Shown here piece by piece: positions 46,457 through 58,036 of a stretch of DNA of 64,000 nucleotides; the stretch's first letter is position 1; every line of letters begins with the position of its first letter. The DNA lies in the NCBI GenBank assembly GCA_003255065.1, contig QAOA01005617.1:1-64000 (forward strand). Direction: 5' to 3'. The translations under genes and the position numbers were made by a program. The notes beneath the pieces were generated by a model. That model ran no database searches. It was not told where the DNA came from and worked only from the letters and a program-made list of their open reading frames with translations. The DNA comes from Cercis canadensis. Taxonomy: Eukaryota; Streptophyta; Magnoliopsida; Fabales; Fabaceae.

Positions 46457-48436
46457 AAATCTTATTGGTTATCTCTTGTTGTGTAGTTTCTAATGAACTA
46501 AAACAAAATAATGGTTCTCGATAGAACCCTAAACAAACATGATCCTAATTCAAGAGACGGTTGTTTGTTTGAACATAGGGACATGTCCTTCTTTAGGGAA
46601 TAAGATATGAAGTTGTTCTCTTGGCACTACTTGAACAAAATCCAAAATTCCCCAAATAAGAGCTAGAAAATGAGAAATCTTATCAATTACCCAGTGCGGT
46701 TAATTGTAAAAGACTGCAAATGGCTAAGCAATAACTAGTAGAAGACGAGTAACGGCCCGAATTGATTGAGATTGATGCTGCTAAGATTTGAGACGTAATG
46801 TATATCCTTGACTAGGTGATGTTGTAACTTGGGTAACACAAGAAGCATGCTGAAAGGAATAGAGTGTGCCTCGAAAATTATGAAACCATGCATCATATAT
46901 ATCTCGCACTACATTTCTTAGCAAGAATGATTACTTCCATTATTTTAGGTTCATGACCTTGAAAAACAACTAGATTATGGTGATACCATATAGCGTATAA
47001 AATTGTGATCATATTTACACAAAATTACAATTATGAGTATTTATATAGTAAAACTCTTGGAACATGAATAACTTATCTTAGTTGTACGAAGTTATCAAAA
47101 AAATTGTCATCATAGATGTTGAAAAAGAGACATCTTATGATTTTGAGGGCTTAAATAGATGCAACCAAATATAGATCCATTCCACGGTATCCTTGAGGAT
47201 CAATACAATCAATATCAGTGGCCAGGCCAGGCAAACCATACAGCTTGGGAGAAATGACATTGGAGAAACAAGTGGTTCATTGTCTCACTCTGTTGACAAT
47301 TTTTTTTTTGTTTGAAATTTTTAGTTACGATTTTGAATTTGAACACAAATTCATTAATTTTGAAGACGACTATAGTATTACTCAATTACAAATTATTTAG
47401 TAAAGAACTTAGAAATTTGTCAATAATAAAGTTGCTCTAAAATATGCAAACTTGATATCCCTTCATGAGCTTGATACAAAGATGATATACAGAATTACCA
47501 AAGCCTCTAATTGATCCTCACCAATAACCCAATTATGATTGTCATCTCTTGGACAGTAAAGAGATGTCAGTAGACATGTTTCAATGGGACAAATTCAAAT
47601 AAAAAATGGTGTTTGAAAGGGATGGGGGTAACATGGATCATTGTCTTAAAATTTGTGTTATTGCAAAGATTTTTAAAACAGTCACTGAGTGTGACTGTGT
47701 GAGTCAAACTAGTATAAGAAAAATATTTAAAAAAAATATAAAATAATAATTTTTTATATATAATTAAATTTAAATTTTATAAACTATTTTAAAATATAAT
47801 TCATATTGTATCACTCAAATTTTTTAGATATATATAATGACATCAATTTTAAAAAATGAGTTATGCCAAAACCAGTAAGAGGTGGTGTATCCTAGAGTGC
47901 ATCTATTTTTTTAAAAAAAAAGAGAGAATAAATATTGTTGTCTTTAAATTGTGTATTTTTTTTACTTTTTTATTTATTTAACTAATATTAAATCCAAAAA
48001 AAAATAGAAAAAAGCCCAATTATCCTAATCCTCCTACATTGTCGACCGTTAGATTGAATTCATTCCTACCCTCCATTCTAGGGTACCCAAAAATTGCACA
48101 GACACCTCAGGGGAGCGCCTTATTCATCTACTCCGTCACCTCCATGCTTCTCTTCCTTTCCTAGAATCTTCACATTTCAGCGGCGCATCTAATCGCTCTC
48201 TATCTCTCTCTCTCTCCATCTTAACACTGAGCCCCACACGCTAAGTATTGCCGGAAAGAAATATTAAACGCCATCAGCACCGTGAACGACGGAGCTCACC
48301 ACTGCCTTCGCTGCCAGAATCCGAATCATCAGCAGTAGTGGTGGCAGCGGATCAAGCATTTGGCGTTTGGGGTTTATTAACTGTTGATTATTGGTGGAAT
48401 TAGGGTTTTTGCTCTTTTTGATTTCAATTGGAGAAG
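46457..48436. other. Intergenic region and GIF promoter/leader
   Basis: AT-rich to about 48000 with no gene seen. From about 48050 to 48436 the sequence is richer in GC and pyrimidines, including (CT)n at 48201-48218, and is probably promoter-proximal DNA and 5' UTR of the GIF gene. The transcription start is not determined. Confidence 0.5.
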
Positions 48437-51400
48437 ATGCAGCAGACACCCCAAATGATTCCAATGATGCCTTCATTTCCACCAACGAACATAACCACTG
48501 AGCAGATTCAAAAGGTATAATTTTTGTTTTACTTTTCTGATTCTAGCATTCTATTTGTAATCTGATTAGTTATTCTTTGTGGGTTTGGGTATTTAGGGGC
48601 CATAATTGATCAATAGAAGTGAAAAACGAATTGGGTTCATAGATGGAAATCTTTGATCCATTAATTTTGTAATTTGGAAATGGTTCCCTTTTCCATAATT
48701 TTGTGGTTTCCTGCTCATGTTTAAGTGTCTTACCGCAATCATCTGGGTTTGTAAGAAAGAAGAGGTTGTCTATTTGAGGTGAATTGTTTCCAAAATCGGT
48801 AGGAAAATGATTATTTTGCATCTTTTTAGATAAAAAGCTCACACATCCATTAATTATATGAAACAAAAAAAAAAAAAAATCTCTATGATAGTGTGCTAAG
48901 CAAGGGCTCAGTGGATTAGTTTCATTTAAGAGGCTGTGATTAGAGCGGTATCTATCTGTACTTTGGAGCACCCAGAATAGAAATAAAGTGAGGGTAAGAG
49001 ATGCATGTCTGATATATCTGTCATATCAAACTTGGTTAGTTTATATGATCAATGTTAGAAACCTTTTTGACTCGGGGGAACACAGAATAGAAATAAAGTG
49101 AGGGATGAGAGTTGCATGTATGATGTCTGTCGCTGCAAATTTGGTTAGTTTCTTCTGTTTGAGAAGGGATATGCTCAAAGTTAGAAAACCTTTCTGACTC
49201 GGGGGAATTGGACTGGATTGCATCCCGAGTGATAAAACTACCATGAATTGTTGAATAACCAGGCCCCACCACTGTTATTAAATCAACAGCTTTGGTCAGA
49301 CCTGTGCATTGTCTCATATTTGAATTCATTTATAGCATGTCTGGAGCATGCACTCCAAGGACATGAAACAGGAGCTTCTGCCCTTTAGGATCAACCCCTA
49401 AATATGCACCTAGAAATTCACAATCTTCAGGATCATCAAGAACTATACAGTATCTGGGATCTATTATTCCATTCTCAACATGTCTATTTGTTTATTATCC
49501 ACAATATGATTTATGATCCATTCATGTTAACTGGAGACTGGAGACCTTTTCAAGTTCATTACTAGCCATTAAGCATATCTAAGGATCTATTATTCCATTC
49601 TCAACATGTCTATTTGTTTATTATCCACAATGTGATTTATGATCCATTCATGTTAACTGGAGACTGGAGACCTTTTCAAGTTCATTACTAGCCATTAAGC
49701 ATATCTAAATATGCTTCTATCATTTGTCATGTTCCAAAACAAACAACTTCCCTTTGGAAATATCTACCTGGCTATTTCTTAGGTAACCTGAGTGTTAAAC
49801 AATGGCAAACTTAGATGAATCTTTGGGCTGAGAATTTATCTTGGAATACCTACAATTATGAGAACCTCTTTTTAATAGGAGAATCATGCAGTACCTCGAT
49901 CTTATAGAGGCACCTGAGATTCTACCTTGTGGCACTATATGGAGCATCTACACCCATTTAGAGTTTTGTGAAGAAATGAGATGATATCTAGCCTGTGACT
50001 TTTGGATCCAGTGGCATCTATTTAGCCTTAAGGAATGAGAGTGAAGATTTTGAAATTATGAATGTTGAGAGTTGAGACCTCTAGCTGCATCTCCAAATTA
50101 CATAATAGGTATATGAAGTTATTTGCAATGTTTAGTGTGCCTTGTCAATTTGCTACATAGGCTCATCTGTTTCCCTCTTTTTTAATTGAAGAGGTCGGTT
50201 TCTTATCATGAAACCAAAGTTCATGAAATGGTAGATTCATGATATGGTTTGATCTTCAATTTCTCAGCATATCTTTCTGAACATTTCTTGATATAGGGTT
50301 CCCTTATGTAAAGCATCCATGATCTATAAAGATGGTATTAGTATAAAAAGTCAGTTGGATAACTCATGTCTTTTAATGAATCATAATTTGGAAATTAGGT
50401 GGCAGCAATTTTTGGAAATTTTAGAATTTGATTTTGGAAAATAATATTAGCATGCCTGTTGGTGTATCAAGTGGATAGTATTTGGGGCTGTCCTAAGCCC
50501 CAAATTATGAAGATAGTGTTGGTTGGGCTATAACAGTTCCTGTGCTCTATTTTTAGTGATAGAATAAACTAATCTTTCATAGTCAAACAAGTTATCATTG
50601 CATGCTTAAGCAGCCTAGAATCTAAGTCACTGCAACCCTCCAAGATACAGAATTCTTGAAATACCGAATAGTCTGAGGACACCAAAACTAATGGGACTGA
50701 TGGCCATGAAGATTTTCTAATACTTGACCCATAAATGTATTGTCATGAAATCGTTCATATATCCCATATATACCAGGTTAATTATTAGATCAGAACTTTA
50801 AGTTAACTAAGTGCTTTTTTCATTCATCATCTATACATCTGATTGTCATGTAATCATTACCTCCACAATTAAAATGAATAAGTTATGCCAAGATAGGTAA
50901 TAAGAAATTGCATTATTTTATTTGAATGCCCTGTTGTTGCACATGGTGCAGTATCTTGATGAGAACAAGAAGCTGATCCTGGCAATATTGGACAATCAGA
51001 ACATTGGAAAACTTGCTGAATGTGCCCAGTAAGTGACTTATCCTTTTGTCTTCATTTTGCTAACTTTTGGTGTGAGTTTTGTGTTTTTAATTAGTTTAAT
51101 ATCTGAATGGTAACTAGGTAATCTTTTTTTGTTTTTGTCCATGTTGGTAGGTAATCTCAATCTTCCCTGTCATGTTATATATCTGTGCAATTCCTAGATT
51201 CAAGAAACATTATCTGATCTGCAGCCTAAGCCTTCTTGCAAAAGTTGAGATTTAAAATTTATGCTATTGTATTAAAAGAAGTTCCCTTGCAATTAGTGAG
51301 TTCAATATAGGTTTGTTTTTTCAGTTTTTGATGATCACTATGTTGACTTTATTTGTTGTATTTAAGATAGTGACTAATTTTTTGTTACGGTCCCTAGATA

Positions 51401-54264
51401 TGGATCTAGTTATGGGCCGGAAGCTTGTGGTTTCAGAATTGGACAAGGGGGTTAAGGGTAGGTGTTTTCCTATGTCTACCAATGGTGCTGGTTCCTTAGA
51501 GAGAACCTGCAATCTCCTGAGATAAGTTCTCAGAAACTAACATAAACTTTTCTGCCCTTCATTCCATAATTCCAAACCTCTAAATACAAACTTGGTGGAG
51601 TAACCACCTCCTAAAAACTAGGAATACAGGGAAATGGAGGAGTAACCTCCTCAACTGCAACAAAATAACTACCCACAATTAAATTACAGAAATTATAATA
51701 ACTAACTAATGATTGTTAATTCAGAAAAATTAATTTCTGAATTTCCCATGTGTAAACCGCTGGTCCACCAGTGGTTTGCTAACATTACTCCCCTCCTCCA
51801 AATCACGCTTGTCCTCAAGTGTGAAGTGTGGAAAACGTTGCTGCATAGAAGAAACAGTTTATGGTACCTCAGGTTGGTCTACTTGTACCTCCTGGTCCTT
51901 GAGATATTCTTCTTCATCTCCTTCAATTAAATCAATCCAGAACAGCCTCTTGCATTGGTGACCTCGTGAAAAGGGTTCATCACAATTGAAACAAAGGCCC
52001 TTGAGTCTTTTTTCCTCCATCTCTGATCTGGTCAATTGCTTCACAAATCTGGAACGTTGATGAGGAGGATCTGCTGGTTCTGGCTTACGACTCTCCTGTG
52101 AATGTGACCGAAAGGGCTGCATCTTCCTCTCATATAATCTAGAGATACTCATAGCAGTTGCTAAATCCGGAGGGTCATGTAACTCAACCTCAACTGCTAT
52201 ATAATCAACAAGGCCACTGATATAGAGCTCTATTTTTTGTGGTTGAGTGAGAGTACCTGCTCTAGAGGCTAGTTGCTCGAATTTTTCTTGATAATCTGTC
52301 ACAGATCCATTTTGTCTCAATTTTGCCAATTCTCCCAATTTATGACTTCTAATTGGTGGACCAAACCGCAGATTACATTGCTGTTTGAATTCTTCCCATG
52401 AAAGATGGGGAATGTCTGCTTCTAATTGGAGGAACCACAATTGAGCATTTCCTTCCAGATGATAGGATGCTAATCCCACTTTATCCCCTTCAGATGTCTG
52501 CTGGTGGCGAAAGAAATGTTCACACCTGTTCAACCAACCTAGCGGATCTTCTTGCCCCTTAAAACGTGGAAAATCCAGTTTTGAAAATTTAGGGACAGTA
52601 GCACTTCCTCCTGCAACTTCTTTTCCCTTACGATTATGGCTGCCTCGTTCAGTAGAATCATTGGAGAACTTCGAAGCTGACAACTCCTTTGCAAGATCAT
52701 CCAAGCGTGTATTGATTGCCTCTTGCCTTGCAAGATTGGCTGCACGTTCTTCTTGGAATAATTGCACTAATTGTGCTAATTGTTGCTGTAGTGGATCTGC
52801 CATAACCACCTGCTCTGATACCAATTTGTTACAGTCCCTAGATATGGATCTAGTTATGGGCCGGAAGCTTGTGGTTTCAGAATTGGAGAGGGGGTTAAGG
52901 GTAGGTGTTTTCCTATGTCTACCAATGGTGCTGGTTCCTTAGAGAGAACCTGCAATCTCCTGAGATAAGTTCTCAGAAACTAACAGAAACTTTTCTGCCC
53001 TTCATTCCATAATTCCAAACCTCTAAGTACAAACTTGGTGGAGTAACCACCTCCTAAAAACTAGGAATACAGGGAAATGGAGGAGTAACCTCCTCAACTG
53101 CAACAAAATAACTACCCACAATTAAATTACAGAAATTATAATAACTAACTAATGATAGTTAATTCAGAAAAATTAATTTCTGAATTTCCCATGTGTAAAC
53201 CGCTGGTCCACCAGTGGTTTGCTAACATTTTTCGATAGATTTCAATCAAGATTTTCACAGTTGTTGTGATACTTGGCAGATAATGTAATATCCATACCAT
53301 GATTCCTTTTTGGCACTTGAATTTTAACTAATTTGTTTTCAATTTCGAGATTATACTTTTTGACATTTTAATATTCACAATCAGCTTCAGTGATGTGTAT
53401 GAAAGAAGGATAGTGTATGTTGGAACCAGAGAAGTGGTTCTTTGAAGCATTTTTCTATTGTTTGATTTTTATCTGTCAATCCTGCCTGAAGCTTTTTGAT
53501 AGGCTTTTATGAATGAGCTGATTACCCCACTCCTTGCTTTTGTATTTTTTATTAGATAAACTGTGGGTCCTTTTTTCTTATATTTAAAATCTCATAATGG
53601 GATTTGATGTAACGTAGTCATCATGATAAGCAACTGTTTTCCCGTGTGTTTGTGCATATCTGGCACAGGTTTCATGTATTGGTTGTGTGATATCTAATGT
53701 TAGGTACCAAGCTCAGCTTCAAAAGAATTTGATGTATTTAGCTGCAATTGCTGATGCCCAGCCGCAAGCACCAGCCATGCCTCCACAGGTGGGAATTGAG
53801 CATAGCTGGGATTTTAGTAACCTATGAATTGTTCCTAACCTTTGTTGGCTTGGGTTAAATTCTTGCAGATGGCCCCACATCCTGCAATGCAACCAGGATA
53901 TTATATGCAACATCCTCAGGCTGCTGCAGCATTAGCTCAGCAACCAGGTATTTTCCCCCAAAAGATGCCGTTGCAATTTGGTAACCCACATCAAATGCAG
54001 GATCCACAGCAGCAGCTTCACCAGCAGGCCATCCAAGGCCAAATGGTAATGAGACCTGGAGGGATCAATAATGGCATGCATCCCATGCATGCTGAGGCTG
54101 CTCTTGGTGGTGGCAACAGTGGCGGCCCTGGTTCAGCTGCTGGCCCGAATGACACACGGGGAGGAAACAAGCAAGATGCTTCTGAAGCCGGGACAGCTGG
54201 TGGAGATGGTCAGGGCGGCTCAGCTGCTGGGCATAATAGTGGTGACGGCGAAGACGGGAAGTGA
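48437..54264 (+). CDS. GIF2/3: GRF-interacting factor (GIF2/GIF3-like, SSXT domain)
   Basis: Four exons, 48437-48514, 50952-51028, 53704-53788 and 53869-54264, with GT/AG borders and consistent phase, give 211 residues. GIF proteins are plant homologues of human SS18; they bind GRF transcription factors and recruit SWI/SNF remodellers to promote cell proliferation in leaves and flowers. The conserved SNH (SSXT) domain occupies about residues 18-75: TNITTEQIQKYLDENKK, LILAILDNQNIGKLAECAQY, QAQLQKNLMYLAAIADAQP. The rest is Gln-, Met-, Pro- and Gly-rich as usual (QMQDPQQQLHQQAIQGQMVM; C-terminal DGQGGSAAGH). The tail with AGPND and DGQGGSAA is closer, from memory, to Arabidopsis GIF2/GIF3 than to AN3/GIF1. 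Intron 1 (2.4 kb) contains tandem duplications; intron 2 (2.7 kb) contains a complete gag-only LTR element in antisense orientation, which more than doubles its length. Confidence 0.95.
48973..49206. repeat. Imperfect tandem duplication in GIF intron 1
   Basis: Two diverged copies, about 111 and 123 bases, start with CAGAATAGAAATAAAGTGAGG (48973 and 49084) and end near TTTTTGACTCGGGGGAA / TTTCTGACTCGGGGGAA. The copies differ at many sites and in length, so the duplication is old and not an assembly effect. Confidence 0.75.
49457..49708. repeat. Near-perfect 126-bp tandem duplication in GIF intron 1
   Basis: Bases 49457-49582 and 49583-49708 are almost identical (one A/G difference seen, in ATCCACAATATG / ATCCACAATGTG). 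No n lies between them, so it may be a real recent duplication; copy number may vary between haplotypes. Confidence 0.85.
51383..51784 (-). repeat. 3' LTR of the intronic gag-only element
   Basis: 402 bases from TGTTACGGTCCC to GTTTGCTAACA. Nearly identical to 52827-53227. Confidence 0.93.
52827..53227 (-). repeat. 5' LTR of the intronic gag-only element
   Basis: 401 bases from TGTTACAGTCCC to GTTTGCTAACA, next to the perfect tRNA-Met primer site at 52812-52823. Confidence 0.93.
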
Positions 54265-57124
54265 CATGATTGTTAAGTTGCTTTCATGTCAAACATGAGA
54301 CTGTTAATAGTAGGTTTCTCTTAAAGGTAGGTTGTAGTTTGATCTGATGATCTTTGATAGGTCGAGCAAAGAACAAAAAGTTCCGCTTGTTTAACAGATG
54401 AGGTAGGTTTTGTGTTGTTATAGTCTTGGTGTGCCGTGAGTTTACAGTTTACACCAACTGAAAGTGCTGGTGCTACAACAGAATGTAGTGGTAACAGGAA
54501 GAGATGGTGGCATTTCGTGTATGCTACCATGTCATTCAGATTGTGATTACTTAAAAATGCATGCAGGTTTTTCAGAAATTTCCTCCACCTTGTTTCTGTA
54601 AATAAAAATGTTTGTTTTGACAAATTTATCTCATAGTGGGCATCAGGAAGTCCAAAGTTCAAATTGCAGTCGATGAATTGAAAAGATTGAATCTATTTCA
54701 ATCCATATATTTTTTTGGTAGTTTTTGTCAATTTTATGTTGGAATTTTTGGTTTTCAAACATGAAACTCAAATTCCGGGGACAACTTTTGAAAAACTCAG
54801 TCACAAGCAGTTTGGCTTCAATCTTTACCCATTTGGCTAGGAAGGAGCACTTCAAATACAATTTGAAGCCAAAATGAAACTCAGCTGGAGATTTAAGGAC
54901 GACTAGTTTGGTTTCAATCTTCATTTTTCATTTGGCTAGGAATGAGCACTTCAAATACAATCTGAATCCAGAATGAAATTGAGTTGGTGATTAAGAATAT
55001 GCCTCGGTGTAAATTTATATTAGCCTTAAAGGCACTTACTAAAAGTTTCTTCAAACCTTAGTACTAAAAAAAAATTCTTATTCAAGTTAAACACACATGA
55101 TCCTTTGGACTTTTTTTTTTCTATCACTTTGAGCATGTTTAGATAAGTATTTGTAATATGAATTGTATTTTTTTTTAGTGTATTTGAAATACTAATTTTG
55201 AATTATTTTGTTTATGTAATTTTTGAAAGTATTTTCAAAATTTCATTAATTTTTTTGTAATTTTTGAAGTCTCAATAAAAAGAAATTTTAAATTCACCCT
55301 CAATAGATTGCATTTGAAATTCCGTTTCCTTCGGGCGTTTTTTTTTTTTCCTTCATTTCTATCAATTAATGTTTTCTTTTGTCGTTCATTTAAGATGGTG
55401 TGATTTGTAACTTATTTACAAAACTTTGTAAGCTTTTTTTAAGAAGATAATGTAATTTTATTTTTGAAATAAGGCTTAGATCATTATCAGTCTTGGATTC
55501 CTCTGTGCATTAATTACAATTGTTATTGAAAAACTGTATATATCAACTTGCGAATTTTATCCCCAGGATTCCCCAAACAACAGATAATCCCAATATATTC
55601 TCCCTTGGATGGGACATTCTAAAAGGGGAATTTATTTTATAGGGGGATTTAAATTACCAAATGGATGAATATCTGTTTGGATATCAAATGTAGAAATATT
55701 AAGACTGTTAAGGTATCTTAATTGGGTAGTTTTTTTCCCCAAAAACAGGGAATTCTAAATTACACCCAATCACAAAGTTTTGTAAAATTCCTTGCCGGTC
55801 TCCCCTCCTACTTCCCTCATCAATGCTCTTTACCTCCTCTGGAAACTCATTCTTCAACTTCTCTGGGCTCTCTGCTCTAGAATCTCCTACTTCCCTCCTA
55901 ACTGCTCTTTAGAGTTGTCAATGCCAACAATGCTGACTACTTGCCCACAGTGGTCTAGTACACTCAAATCTTAACTATTTCCGATGAACCTTAACTACTT
56001 TTTATAATTAATAAATATTTTAATATTTCGGATGAACCTTAACTACTTCCTATAATTAATAAATATTTTGACATTATTATGATTTTGCCAAAGAATATAT
56101 CTATTTTTTTTACGTCTAAAAAACTTTTCTCTAATTATGAAAATTCAATATTCTACTTGCCTCAAAATTATTTTTGAAAATTCTACTTTTTAAAGAATGT
56201 TTTTTTAAACCTTATACTAAACATAAAAATATTAATTTCTTAAATTAAAACTCCTAATAAACTAAAAAAAATCTGTCTGTCAAAACAGCAAATCTCATCT
56301 ATTTCCAACAACAGACTGATAGACGTCGGATNTAATTTCTTAAATTAAAACTCCCAATAAACTAAAAAAAATCTGTCTGTCAAAACAGCAAATCTCATCT
56401 ATTTCCAACAACAGACTGATAGACGTCGGATTGAAACAATGGAAAACGGATCTTCATGCATGCAGTGGCTAATCGCCTATCATTTCAAAACGGAAACATC
56501 CCATTCTCTATCTATTTAGCCAGTTAACACCAAGGTTTTGATCTGTATCATCTACACTCTGCCATCCTAAATGACCATTTCTTGCATGCTGTTTGAGTCA
56601 TTGTATTAGATTTTGCTTGGCTTGTTGTATGGCTTGAATGCTTAGTATAGCCTTGAATAGGCTGGTTTTGATACTTTAAGTTACAACGAGAAAACCATAC
56701 AGGAGAGTAACAATTTCATCAACCCTTCAGGCTCCACAGAGCAAAAGACAACAAATTGTCTCAAAATGGCACTCCCCAATTCCCCATTTCCTCAACCTTT
56801 ACCGGAAAGGCTACCGATACCTAGGCATTTCTTATCGACATGAATGAGATAGTCAAAAATATATTCCAATTGTACTGTCATTAAGCCCAGAATCACATTA
56901 TGAACATTATCCAGTGTAGATGTCATTTTTGTACCCTCCACAATAAAGAAACCTCAAGCATATTGAAAATGAACTAGACCAAGTGGCGTTTAACATAGAA
57001 ACCAAGGAAAAATAATACCAACACCTCAGATAAAGCTTTCATTCAATCAGTAATGAATTATATAAATAAAACAAAACTATCAGTTATCATAAATGCTCAT
57101 CAATATTTACATGTCATTTTGATC
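54265..57124. other. Intergenic region between GIF and PIG-C
   Basis: No gene supported. It contains a diverged tandem pair of about 96 bases (about 54810-54905 and 54907-55000; core AGCACTTCAAATACAAT), a short tandem pair of about 55 bases (55972-56080; GATGAACCTTAACTACTT), and the allelic single-n duplication 56234-56430. The GIF 3' UTR and the PIG-C 3' UTR probably lie at the two ends. Confidence 0.55.
56234..56430. other. Single-n junction with 98-bp overlap
   Basis: Bases 56234-56331 and 56333-56430 are the same 98-mer with one T/C difference, around the n at 56332. Confidence 0.88.
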
Positions 57125-58036
57125 TCAATCTGTTATATCAAAACAAAGCTTAGCCTCATCCCAGGGCCCATTAATCTCAAACTTGTATTCCTGAATCCTT
57201 ATAAGCCAATAGGGGCATACAACATTGACAAATACCAACAAACTAAGAAGAAGCACAAAGAGTAACTGATGCAGCATGTACACAAAACCCAAGGTCACGG
57301 CCATCAAACTGATAGAAAAGCACAAGTGTAAGAGGAAAGAATATTTCTTAATACAGTAAGTAACCAGTGGAGCAAAAAGGAAAACTTGGAGTGAGAACAA
57401 CATGACAGCAAAGACATGTAGTCTCGATGGAAGGCAAGAAGCTATAAAAACAGAGGCCACCACAGATGCATTTACAGAGATACAACTGGTTAAGGATGGA
57501 TTTTTTATAGCTCCGGGGGCCTTTACGGTGGATTCTGAATAATCATGCAGGAATAGATGAAGCAAAAGAAGTGACAAAGTAACTGCCCAAATGGAATCCG
57601 AACTAATCGATCTTGTCAGAGTTTGGTAGATGGGAGCCAAAACATATAAACCAGTTATAAAAAAGGAAATATTGAGGAAATAACGGAGGAGAAGAGTGAG
57701 GGAAAGCATTTCTTGAGTAAAAAGCAGAATAAGAAAACCTGAAACAAGAAGACTAACATCAAGAAGCAGAAGGGAATTTTCATCAAGAGTTGATCTTAGT
57801 GTGTAGGTCCAGACCAAGACAACAAGAGCAACAATGCAAAGATATTCAGAAATGGAAACCGAATCTAGCATCACCTTTACCATGTCTCGTTTTACAAGAC
57901 TGGCATTCATGACCATCTGTTCAAGGAAAGATTCATCAGTATGATTGTCAGCAAAACCAGGTTGCATACCACCATATGCCACTTTTCTCCATCTGGGACG
58001 AGGTGGAGAAGAAATACCAGAACCGCTACCATCCAT
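57125..58036 (-). CDS. SETH1: PIG-C / GPI2 subunit of GPI-GlcNAc transferase
   Basis: A single uninterrupted 303-codon frame, the length I recall for Arabidopsis SETH1. PIG-C is a multi-pass ER membrane subunit of the complex that transfers GlcNAc from UDP-GlcNAc to phosphatidylinositol, the first step of GPI-anchor synthesis; it assists the catalytic PIG-A subunit. Signatures: N-terminal [17 protein letters not shown] with [14 protein letters not shown], the central [18 protein letters not shown], the block [28 protein letters not shown] followed by [19 protein letters not shown], and the C-terminal [20 protein letters not shown] then EAKLCFD. About seven to eight hydrophobic segments lie between residues 60 and 280. 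The start MDGSGSG at 58036 fits, since the family begins shortly before the RWRKV box. In Arabidopsis the gene is needed for pollen tube growth. No coding intron is present. Confidence 0.94.
   Translation of the reverse strand: MDGSGSGISSPPRPRWRKVAYGGMQPGFADNHTDESFLEQMVMNASLVKRDMVKVMLDSVSISEYLCIVALVVLVWTYTLRSTLDENSLLLLDVSLLVSGFLILLFTQEMLSLTLLLRYFLNISFFITGLYVLAPIYQTLTRSISSDSIWAVTLSLLLLHLFLHDYSESTVKAPGAIKNPSLTSCISVNASVVASVFIASCLPSRLHVFAVMLFSLQVFLFAPLVTYCIKKYSFLLHLCFSISLMAVTLGFVYMLHQLLFVLLLSLLVFVNVVCPYWLIRIQEYKFEINGPWDEAKLCFDITD

Larger units (their letters stand above)
51383..53227 (-). mobile_element. Gag-only LTR retrotransposon in GIF intron 2, young and whole-looking
   Basis: LTRs at 51383-51784 (3') and 52827-53227 (5') are about 400 bases and differ at about five bases plus one small indel. 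Both start TGTTAC and end CTAACA on the plus strand. The target duplication is TTTTT on each side. The minus-strand primer site TGGTATCAGAGC (52812-52823) is a perfect initiator tRNA-Met match, and a purine tract GGAGGGGAGTAA adjoins the 3' LTR. The only gene is a 321-codon gag frame, 51859-52824: an N-terminal coiled coil (LAQLVQLFQEERAAN), a retrotransposon-gag domain (DPLGWLNRCEHFFRHQQT, YHLEGNAQLWFLQLE) and a zinc knuckle CFNCDEPFSRGHQC. It looks intact. No pol domain is present, so mobility would depend on enzymes from another element. This layout corresponds to the TR-GAG class described in plants. Confidence 0.92.

Noticed and set aside
48570-49329. Several minus-strand frames of 67-133 codons
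   Set aside because: They lie in GIF intron 1, lack domain motifs and overlap a tandem duplication.
49457-49708. Tandem repeats read as a CRISPR-like or satellite array
   Set aside because: Only two copies, no spacers, eukaryotic intron context.
54321-54924. Minus-strand frames of 93 and 113 codons downstream of GIF
   Set aside because: They overlap the GIF 3' UTR and a tandem repeat; composition is non-coding.
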